DNA from: Adineta ricciae
Lineage: Eukaryota > Rotifera > Eurotatoria > Adinetida > Adinetidae
Direction: 5' to 3'
Length of the DNA: 64,000 bases
Assembly: GCA_905250025.1 (NCBI GenBank)
Contig: CAJNOJ010000128.1
Location: 186,001-250,000 of the forward strand
In this document: positions 55,387-64,000 of the stretch, one piece after another
Position numbering within the stretch: position 1 is the stretch's first letter
Layout of the letters: each line of letters starts with the position of its first letter
Position numbers and translations under genes: made by a program
The notes under the pieces: generated by a model
The model's input: the letters and a program-made list of their open reading frames with translations, nothing else
Told to the model about the DNA's origin: nothing
Database searches by the model: none

Positions 55387-57364
55387 TTCTTTTAAGTTAG
55401 AAGCCGATAGGACGAATGACATCTCGTACTTAAAATATTGCTTTACTTTTTCTTGAATAAATTTCTTTGCAAAGACACGGTTTTTCAGAATTAGACAAGA
55501 GAGTAGTATACCCTGTAGAAGATTAGCTGTGAGTAGATCATACGTATAGATGATTTCAGAAGTAGATTTCATTTATCAGTTTCGAGTCAATCGCTTCTCT
55601 TTTTATTGACTAATCCATAGTCATATATCGTTCGAATCGTTGTTACTGAGCTTAGTGACAGATTAATTAATCATATTTATTCAGCAATAGAACTATTTTT
55701 AATTGTCATTGAAAACGACATGTCTATTGTATTGTAGAATATCAATGTGTAAATGAGGACAGAAAATGTGATATAAATCGAATGATTTGAACAAAAATGG
55801 TAAGTAATTATTTGTCATATTCAATCTATTTTAGCAACGACTTGCAAATCCCAAGTGATTATTTGGGTGTTAGAACTTCATTTACATATTTATTGACGAC
55901 TGATCAAATAACAATAATACGTCAGATGTTTTTGTCGATGAACTTCAACAGATAAAGTTGATGTTAACCGATTCTTTAATCTGTTCGATTGCAATTCGAA
56001 TCGACGAATGAACAATATCAGGTAAGTGAATTCATCTCACGATTAACTGAGTTCACTGATCCGTAAGTAATTTTCTGACTTGTACAACATATGTTTCTCT
56101 ATTACCAATTCTGTTTCATTAACTATTTCTTATAGATAATAGCTCGGAGATATTTTCATTGTCGAATTCATTTCGAACAACCTCATTTGAGTTGTTGTTT
56201 TTGTTGTCCGATATGATGGAAATGATTGCTGGACAATCACGGAGATGTTTATGATAGGAATCAGTTTTTCATACTGAATCGTTCATGTTAATGAACTCGG
56301 TACTTATGCCATTGGCCATAGCAGAAAAAGTTTCGTAATTTAGTTCCTTCAATCTTTTGTTTCATCGAATCAATTCATTGTCAAGTGTCTCTTTACGTTT
56401 TTTGCAAGAAATCAATGCCACATTGTTTCTATGGCGTATGCGAAAACAGATTTTTCATCATCGATTCTTTTTCAGTCAGTGAACGCGGTGAAAAGTTCAT
56501 GTTCGTAAGTACAAACTCTCAGCTTCTACAATGTTCGATGTTGTCTTCTGTATGATATTAATAAATGACTCGATTTGAAATGTTCATCAAAAACAATCTA
56601 TGCTCTTCTCTTTATTCCACTCGATGACTGAAAGAGATCTTTGTCTGAAAAAATTCTAATTAAGAACAAAGGAAAAAAGAAGTCAACATATGTCGTTCTT
56701 TCTCGTGCTATTCATAAGTACGGATTGACTGGTGATGGTCGATGATATTGATTCTTAACTGACATGTTCGTACTGATTGTCAGTTGATGATTTCTTTGTT
56801 CAAATTCTGATGACTTGTCATTGACAAATAATCCATGGACAGGCGACCAACCTTCTCATCGTGGCGCGAAGAAAGGCAAAAAAAAACTGTCATTACTTTA
56901 GTTTTTTTCCTCTCTTCTCTTCTTCCCTATTGATCTTAAAGGAACTATCGAAGATTGCTATTAATTCTCTTCCTTTATCGAAGAGAGAAAAATGCATTAG
57001 TCGATCCCGTTCTGCTTTTTCTTTCCTTTTCTGTTTCTCTGACTCCCGACTATCTACTTTTAGATAATGATAGAAGAAGCCATACTATGATTCCAATCGA
57101 CAAACGAGTGTGCACACTAGTACAACTAATAGAATACATAACGATAGAAGAGCGCCAATGATGACGATGATGATTGATCGATATTATAGAGAAGCAATGT
57201 TGTTTTTTGCTTCTGCTACTACTAGTTTGCGTCATTGACCTGCATGTGCGACGACAGATCTATGTATCGCCATTAGCCAAACTCGAATTCATTCGAGATG
57301 AACTAAGTAAGTCGAAGATTGATGAAATGCATGGTTTGCTCATGAATGTTTTCTTAGAAATCGA
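55387..57364. other. Gap: NUP98 3' UTR and RAPGEF1 5' flank
   Basis: About 2 kb. No Nup96 domain follows. The plus ORF at 57174-57536 overlaps the first RAPGEF1 exon in another frame; part of it (KLEFIRDELSKSKIDEM) might belong to an upstream 5' exon, but I cannot place the splice sites with confidence. Confidence 0.4.
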
Positions 57365-60300
57365 ATGGCTTTCTCTCGACATTCACTTCGACGTGTTCTT
57401 GGTGATATGGTTCATCGTCAGAATCCAAAAGCTGATTCTCTCAATACCACTCCTCCTGAACATGACAAAAATCTGCATAAATCACAAAAGAAAATCGATC
57501 GAAATTCAATTATCAGCAATGGTTCTTTATCGGTAAGAATGATGTTCTTTTTTGCTTGTTCGTGTAAATAAACAATGATTATCTGTTAGTTACCTCAGAC
57601 AAGTTATGAACGATTACATAAAAACGAACAAGAAGTATGCAAATCATTGAATTATCTTGATCAAGTCTTGACACATAACAAACTGGAGATTCTTCCGAGC
57701 ATCGTTACATCGCTAATTGAGAACATTTTCGACATTGAAAGTGTATTGAAAGGTATATTTGAACATGAATCTGCAACATTCAGGTAAATTAACATTGAAG
57801 CATTACCATCAGTTGAACGTATTTCAATGAATTTAGAGCACATCTACTCAATGACGTCTATTCTCTCCTCGCAGATCTAATCGACTGGTCTGATCGATTC
57901 CTTCTGGCCAAATCAATAAATCCCGATGAAAAATACAAAAAACTAACTCGTGATCTTATCCAAGCGATCAAAGTAGGCGGAAACGAACTAAATCACGATC
58001 CTCTTCTCTTCTTCCTGTAGAATTGCATTTTATTTGCTAATGATGCATCTTCAATTCAAAGCGCAGAGACACGTTCTGGTTCGATACAAAGTTTTCACTC
58101 ATCGAACAGGTACATTTCGTTTTCTCTATCGATTATTTCATCGAATTCTTCGTATGTTTAGTTATAATGATGAATCCGCACCTGTCCTTCCTCCAAAACG
58201 CGACAAACCTTCGATCAATTCTTCCACAACCATTGTCTCCAATCGAATACGACCTAACGGTAGTACAAATTCCGTTCCGAGAAAGATCCACCCAGATAAA
58301 GATAACGATCAATGTATACAACTTATTGTCGATGATATCAATCAGATCGTCGAGAAATACACACGTGAATTAGATGATGCGATACGTACGAAAACTACGG
58401 CTCGTTCCCCTTCAGCTGAACAACTATTCGATCAGAATTGTTCGATAACAATGACAGCACCTTGCCATCAACATCCTCAAAATGCTGATACATTATACGA
58501 AACTCAAGTTTCGAAAATCATCAAAAGCACAGTAACGAAAACGACAGTTAAAAATGGCCATGAGATAATTGATCAAAAACAATCATGTCAGCTTTATAAC
58601 GAAACCGATTGTTCGATTCAGTCGCCCAATGGAACTTTCCAAACGCAAAAATTTACATTCATCAATCGAGAAAAGATCAACAACGAAGACGAACAGCAGA
58701 AATCATTCGTCACATCTCAAAATCGACAGTTAAATCTCGCCAAAGCCGAAGACGGCAGTAATGAACCACCACCGTTACCGCCCAAACGAAAGACAGGTTA
58801 TTACTTCCTCTCTAACATCGGAAACGGACGTAGAAAATTGCTTTTTCTTTCAACTAGTTGAGTTCTACTTGATTGGATTAAAACTCGGAAACAGTTCTTC
58901 ACCATTTTCTTTTTCCTGTTCCGTTTTTTAGCTCGAGCGTACATGTCCCTATTTGATCGGTATGATCAACATGTCGCGGAAAATTTCCTTCGTGATACGT
59001 GTTCCGTACCAACACCTCAACGACGGTTTGAAGACTTATTCGAACAAATGCAAGAACACTTCCAACAGATGCAAATCTTTCCCAATTTGGATGAATCGCT
59101 GAGAATAAAACTGAAAAACACCGACAAATCCAGTGACTCCGTAAGTTATAGATGGACCCGATATTCTCGTCAATAAATTGCCATTCATTTAGCTGAAAGA
59201 CATGGACGAATCATTTACATGTAAAAATCCATTGAAAATTGACTATCACAGTGATCTTTTCCTGGAAAATATTTCCCATTTACTTGTCTTTAATCTGGTA
59301 AGTGTGATGGGTTTCGTTTGCATAACTCCGTAGGCATATCTTACTCTAGAACGAAAATCCGTCATTACGCGGTGGTTCTATCGATGCGTTGATCATCCGA
59401 GCAACATCTCCCGATAAAAAAGGTTCGATTTTACTTACTGAAATCGTCGATTGTGTGATGTTGATGATGTATTCTGTAGATTTCGTTTATCAAGAAGCGT
59501 TTCTAACTACCTATCGTACATTTGTCTCTCCGAGTGATTTAGTTGAAAAATTAATTCAACGTTATACGTTCTTTTCCCAATTTGAAACGAAGAAGAAGAT
59601 ATCGCGATATGCGTTTTCACTTCTCATTCGAGTCATCGATGAAATCGAGTAACATACACCATGTTTATTTTTCCGAGAATTCACTCACAATTTCATGTAT
59701 TTAGTAACGAACTAACGGAAGATTTAATGGAATCTCTTTCGAATTTTGTTACGAATCTAATTCGTCAAGGTGAACTTCAACTAGGGAAACTTCTACGACG
59801 GAAATCTCTCGAACGTTTTACAAAATTCCCGCCATCATCGGAACAAACTCCGCAAGATATTCTCATTATACAAAACTCAATTTCTTCCAAACGAGCGACG
59901 TTACTTGATTTTCACGCCAGTGATATTAGTGAACAATTAACTCTACTGGATTCAGAATTATTTCTCAAAATCCAACTATCTGAAATCTTATACATGTCAA
60001 TTGAAAAAGGAGAAGAATATTCACCGAATTTAGCCGCTTTCACCGAACATTTCAACAATATCTCCTATTGGTGAGATGTTCGAATGGTTGGAATCCATAG
60101 ATCTTTCATTCATTTCTTGCAGGGTCCGATCACGAATCCTCGAACAAAACTCGCAGAAACAACGTGAAATTCATTTTGAAAAGTTCTTGAAAATATTAAA
60201 AGTAAGAATACGATACTTTCAATGAAGCGAGAGATTGACTTAACCTAGCTAATATATAGCCAGACAGTAGACTGGATTTGTTATGGCTCGACTACTCTCT

Positions 60301-61018
60301 TGCGTTACTACATAAATAAATCAGGTTTCGCTTATGAGAGTATTAGACATTGCCTTGAAGAACACGTTGTAATCGTAAGACATGTCGTCTGTTTAGCATT
60401 TACGGCGATTAAATAACTTCAATTCATATTTGGCCATACTCTCCGCTTTGGATTGTGGCCCGTTAAAACGATTGCATTGGTCGAAGAGTATTATTGACGT
60501 AAGAAACTTCTTCTCTCAATATTTCATTTTTACATTCGTTCATGTAGTCAATATCAGAACACGCCGGACTTATTGACAGCACTGGATCATTTAAAAACTA
60601 CCGCGAAGCATTGAATGCATCGGTTGGACAACCGTGTATACCTTACATGTAAGTCAATCGACTAGATGTTATAGTTTTCAGTACGCAGTTTTCTAGTGGA
60701 TTGATTCTGTCGGATTTAACCTTTGTTCATATTGGTAATACGGATTATTTGCCGGATGGTCGAACAGTTAATTTTTGGAAACGGTGGCAACAATTTACTA
60801 TTTTACATAAACTTCGTTACTGTCGAAAATGGTAATTGTTCATGAAAAGTTCTGCCGATGAAAATCTCGTTGTTATCTGTTTTAGGGAACATAAATTCAT
60901 TCGTAACGATCGTATATTGTATTTTTTTAATAACTTCGATGATTATATGAATGAAGATGCACAATGGATTCAATCAGAGAAAATCAAGCCCCGACAAAAA
61001 TCTAATCCATATGCTTAG
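57365..61018 (+). CDS. RAPGEF1: Rap guanine nucleotide exchange factor 1 (C3G)
   Basis: C3G loads GTP on Rap1 downstream of Crk adaptors at adhesions and growth-factor receptors. Fourteen exons keep phase and give 913 residues. Crk-SH3 ligands of the C3G type are present: APVLPPKRDKP and EPPPLPPKRKT. The REM (RasGEF-N) domain contains DFVYQEAFLTTYRTFVSPSD. The CDC25 catalytic domain shows HASDISEQLTLLDSELFLKI, NLAAFTEHFNNISYWVRSRI, HLRRLNNFNSYLAILSALDC and PCIPYIGLILSDLTFVHIGN, ending IQSEKIKPRQKSNPYA. The order and the end match vertebrate RAPGEF1, which is somewhat longer at the N-terminus. The start at 57365 follows an acceptor-like TTTTCTTAG, so further upstream exons are possible. Poly(A) signal at 61236-61241. 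The opposing enzyme Rap1GAP is encoded in the same window. Confidence 0.95.
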
Positions 61019-61235
61019 GAATCGAGTTGAGATGGTTTTGTCTATCTGTCAGATATTTTCTCTTCGTTACAGTGACAACAAAACTAAACACGAAACATCG
61101 TCGTTGATCTATTTGTGTCTATCATAGCTTTTCAGTCCCTTCCGAATTCAATCTTTTAAAACAGACTATTCTGTGTATCATTGTTGTTTTCTTTTTTGTT
61201 GGATTTTACATATTTTATTGAACTTAGAAACGAAT

Positions 61236-61241
61236 AATAAA
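61236..61241 (+). terminator. Poly(A) signal of RAPGEF1
   Basis: AATAAA about 220 nt after the stop codon and only about 40 nt before the start codon of the next gene on the same strand, an unusually tight spacing. Confidence 0.6.
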
Positions 61242-61279
61242 ATGAGGTGTTTTCTTCTATTGATCAGATTGAAGTTCGA

Positions 61280-62216
61280 ATGAAAGCAACGAAATTAACA
61301 AACGTGTGTTTGTATAGATTATTGTCACTATCAACTTGCAGATTCGATGTACGTTCCGCAATATTGGCGCGTGATCTTACTAAAAGTTTTGTTTCTGTTA
61401 TTGTTTAGAAAAAAACGGCGGCATCGAAGGATTTACTTGCAGAGTATGAAAAGAAACGGGATTTTAAGAAAACAAATGAACCTAAACCAACAGAAGCTCA
61501 GCCTGAAATGAATCAACATCGATTTGTTGTACAGGAGCATCACGCCTCGATGTTACATTTTGATTTTCGACTTGAATTAAACGGTGTTATGAAAAGGTAC
61601 ATTTGAAATTTCTGCTTCACGAACAATAACTTTCATACATGTCTTTTGCAGCTGGTAGGTCGATAGAACGATGGAAGATTATTATTAAACTATGATTTAC
61701 ACAGGTCAGTGCCGAAAGGACCAAGTTTAAATCCTCGAGATAAACGTCTAGCAATTATGGTTGAAGATCATCCAATTGAGTATATGAATTTTCAAGGAAC
61801 TATTCCAAACGGAGAATATGGCGCAGGTTTGTTAAAACTCAACATAATCCGTAATGCAAAATTTCCTTCTGATAGGCGAAGTACGAACGTGGGATATTGG
61901 AACATATGAGTCGTTGGATGACAATGATGATATGAATGCGGGTATTGATAAAGGCAAATTAACCTTTCGACTTCATGGCAAGAAATTGAAAGGCGAATTT
62001 CACATGGTTCGTTCGCGATTCGGCAAAACTCAACGAGATAATCAATGGTTGTTGATGAAAACGAACGATCAATTTGCTGATGAACATTTTGTACTCGATC
62101 GTATCCTTGATTATGGTTCACGACGAGATCTGCAAACAGCAAAGATTACTACTGGAAGTGAAAAATGTCCACAAGCTACATCCGCATTGCCCAAGCGAAC
62201 GAAAAGAAAGTCATAA
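61280..62216 (+). CDS. Stand-alone ligase D 3'-phosphoesterase (LigD PE) domain protein
   Basis: The PE domain of bacterial/archaeal NHEJ ligase D trims 3' ends by removing a terminal ribonucleoside and 3'-phosphate, leaving a ligatable 3'-OH. Five exons (61280-61348, 61409-61596, 61652-61654, 61705-61826, 61876-62216) give 240 residues. Motifs: [60 protein letters not shown] then GAGEVRTWD, and C-terminal [20 protein letters not shown] and NQWLLMK. His67, His73, Asp75, Arg77, His109 and Tyr113 have the same spacing as the Pseudomonas LigD catalytic set (H42, H48, D50, R52, H84, Y88), so it should be active. No ligase or polymerase domain is attached. The first 23 residues ([20 protein letters not shown]) look like a mitochondrial presequence, though this exon is less certain. 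A basic tail (PKRTKRKS) could be nuclear. An in-frame stop near 61237 precedes the ATG. Poly(A) signal at 62264-62269. Confidence 0.93.
61652..61654 (+). other. Inferred 3-nt microexon (CTG) in the LigD PE gene
   Basis: CTTTTGCAG|CTG|GTAGGT: an acceptor and a donor enclose three bases. Joined to AAAAG upstream and GTCAGTG downstream it gives Lys-Ser-Trp-Ser-Val-Pro-Lys, the conserved PE motif. Flanking introns of 55 and 50 nt are normal for this genome. Skipping it keeps the frame but yields Lys-Arg-Ser-Val-Pro-Lys, losing the Trp. Confidence 0.75.
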
Positions 62217-62921
62217 ATAGTTGTATAGGCGTCATATTAAGCAATCATAGGTTTGTTGCACGTAATAAACGACTTATACTACTCTCGATCATTTTCCTTT
62301 CGAGTCTAATTTGATTATCCGAAAGGTTGTGAAAGTATGTTCATTGTTAGTGTATATTTGGCAATAAGGATACGCAAAGAAATACTCAAAAGCAAGCACG
62401 ACAATTGAGAAATAACCAAAGAAACGAGATGAATGAGAGAAAGAAGTGTCAAACAGTACGAGAAATGAAGAAATGAACAGTTAACAGATCAATGGACGAA
62501 AAAAGAGAATGAGAGCAAATGAAACATGATTTTTCTACTAGACGTATGTAATGAAAGAAACATTTTGTACAAACGAGAGAAGAAAAAAAACCGAAAACAA
62601 GAATAATTCATATTCAATCAAACAGATTTATACATCATGTCAATTCCAATTGGTAAAAATAATGCGTGAACAACAACAAATAACAACAATCATACAATGT
62701 ATTGCTGGCTCATCGATGTAAGATTGCACAACGAAGCGCATGCGCAAGAGTATATGTATATATGAAAAGAAAACAAAAGAAAAAAAATACTGTCGTATCC
62801 TATCTTAATATTCATTTCTAGTTGCACATTATGATCATGTTTACAGAAAGAAAAATACAGGTAAATACTAAAAAAAAACGAAAGAAACACAAGTTGTAAG
62901 ATTGGTCATGTATGTATAGAT

Positions 62922-62952
<31 letters not shown>

Positions 62953-63029
62953 ACAAGAGAAAGGTTTGGGAGAAGGCACCGATAAGTAAATCATAGTGTG
63001 CAGAAAAGAAATATTCACAAGAAATCGAT
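62217..63029. other. Convergent 3' region LigD PE / bHLH gene
   Basis: AATAAA at 62264-62269 for the PE gene. A/G-rich sequence follows with a (GA)n tract at 62922-62947, probably in the long 3' UTR of the bHLH gene. No gene seen. Confidence 0.45.
62922..62947. repeat. (GA)n microsatellite
   Basis: About 13 uninterrupted GA units, 80 nt beyond the bHLH stop codon on its transcribed strand (read as CT). Confidence 0.9.
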
Positions 63030-64000
63030 TTATTGCTGCCAATATGATGGTGGGATCGATGGATGCATTTGTTCCATGAAATTTGCTCCATCAATCGACG
63101 AAGATTCTGTTGGCATTAAGATTTGAGCTTGAGAAGTCATTAGGTTCATATTTCCATTATGATCTTCAGATTTTTCTTCTTCACGACGACGTAAACATGC
63201 AGCTTTTGGATTCAGGTTTCGTTCTAAAACACAAGAGTTCTCATTTCAAACAACGAACCTATCCTGATCACTTCCTCTTACCTCGAACTTGTTGTTCAAG
63301 TGTTGTGATCAAATTAACTGCTTGTTGAAGTACACCCAGTTTAGTAACTGGTTTATCATTTCGCATATGAATGGCACACATACGGCCGAGTTCTTTAAAT
63401 GCATCGTTGATGTCTCGAACACGTAATCTAAAATCATATTGATGAAGATTTTCCCTCGAAACAGAAATCGGTTCATACGTACCGTTCGCGAGCGTTATTT
63501 GCTGCGCGTCGATCTTTCTCCCGACGTTCGCGTTCTTCAGGTGTTTCATTTGGATCAATACTCTCTTCCGACGGTGGTCCACCACGCATGTACGATAAAT
63601 TTAAATGACTATTTGGACTTAATGTCAATGAACTTCAATAGACAAGAGAAACAATCAAATCGATGAGCATAAAACTTCATTTGTCCTTACTTTCGTAATT
63701 TTGTTGACGAGGACGATATTGGTCCTGCATGTGTTCCACTCGCACCACCAACAGCAATTGTCAATGGTGCCGCATTCTCTTCTGATATATCATGTCGAAG
63801 ATTGAAGTCGTTTAGTTTACCTGTAGTTATTTGAGTCGCACCATTGGTTGCTGGCGGTTTATTCTCAACGTTAACTTTAACTTTGTCAAGACATTCAAGC
63901 TTCAAATCTGGATTCATCGATGTATGGTTGGCATCATTCGATGATGTCGATGAAGATGAAGATGCTGGATTGCCATCTGAAATTGTATCTATGAGAGCAC
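63030..64000 (-). CDS. TCF4: Class I bHLH E-protein (TCF4/TCF12/daughterless), 3' part
   Basis: E-proteins are ubiquitous bHLH factors that dimerise with tissue-specific bHLH partners on E-boxes (CANNTG). The 3' exons are 63030-63223, 63282-63427, 63483-63632 and 63691 to the window edge (possible acceptor near 63978). The basic region is [19 protein letters not shown], split by the intron in the Arg codon; the HLH follows with [20 protein letters not shown] and [40 protein letters not shown] is the invariant E-protein extension after helix 2. The tail ends PPSYWQQ. The upstream exon is a low-complexity region with no recognised activation domain. The N-terminal part, including AD1/AD2, is outside the window. 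Which vertebrate paralog it equals cannot be decided; invertebrates usually have one. Confidence 0.95.

Noticed and set aside
57174..57536. 120-codon ORF with a Leu-rich start before RAPGEF1
   Set aside because: Overlaps the first RAPGEF1 exon in another frame; a true upstream exon is possible but splice sites are not convincing.

Overview
The window looks like nuclear DNA of a small invertebrate animal, most likely a bdelloid rotifer (inference). It is AT-rich and gene-dense. Almost every gene is cut by spliceosomal introns of about 50-60 nt (GTAAG-type donors, TTTTAG/TTTCAG acceptors). The genes are clearly metazoan: R7-type RGS, TASK potassium channel, C3G/RAPGEF1, Rap1GAP, class I bHLH E-protein, ODAD2, ODF3-type protein. 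One gene (61280-62216) instead encodes the 3'-phosphoesterase domain of prokaryotic NHEJ ligase D, which fits the known tendency of bdelloids to hold genes of non-animal origin. I reconstructed the exon structures by eye. In every multi-exon model phase is kept across all junctions and the total length is divisible by three.

Layout, left third: first exon of poly(A) polymerase (minus, 15-396); Ena/VASP (plus, 1414-3345); R7 RGS protein (plus, 4028-6379); a four-TM protein with a PPxY tail (plus, 6744-7456); two tandem DPY30 paralogs (plus, 7938-8873); a Rap1GAP-type protein with a string of alternative first exons (minus, 10039-17348); DNA topoisomerase II (plus, 19637-25350); a TASK-type K2P channel (minus, 25661-28684).

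Middle: a repeat-rich 2.9-kb gap; an RBR ubiquitin ligase with C-terminal membrane segments (plus, 31579-33084); an ENTPD4/7-type apyrase (plus, 33759-36303); then cilia-linked genes: ODF3/CIMAP1 (minus, 37163-38103), ODAD2/ARMC4 (minus, 39235-41944) and, head-to-head with ODAD2, a CCDC92-like gene (plus, 42860-43766). The shared ODAD2/CCDC92 promoter contains an RFX X-box-like palindrome. Next come an intronless coiled-coil plus KY-type domain gene (minus, 44134-45858) and a small unrecognised gene (minus, 47182-47809).

Right third: ARFGAP2/3 (minus, 48632-51260); an unusual NUP98 with almost no FG repeats (plus, 52604-55386); RAPGEF1/C3G (plus, 57365-61018); the ligase-D phosphoesterase gene with an inferred 3-nt exon (plus, 61280-62216); and the 3' part of a TCF4/daughterless-type bHLH factor (minus, 63030 to the window edge).

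The best candidates for something new are the domesticated stand-alone LigD phosphoesterase, its 3-nt microexon that supplies a conserved Trp, the FG-depleted NUP98 with a 21-residue repeat array, and the phase-matched alternative first exons of Rap1GAP. I saw no transposon, rRNA, tRNA or CRISPR.
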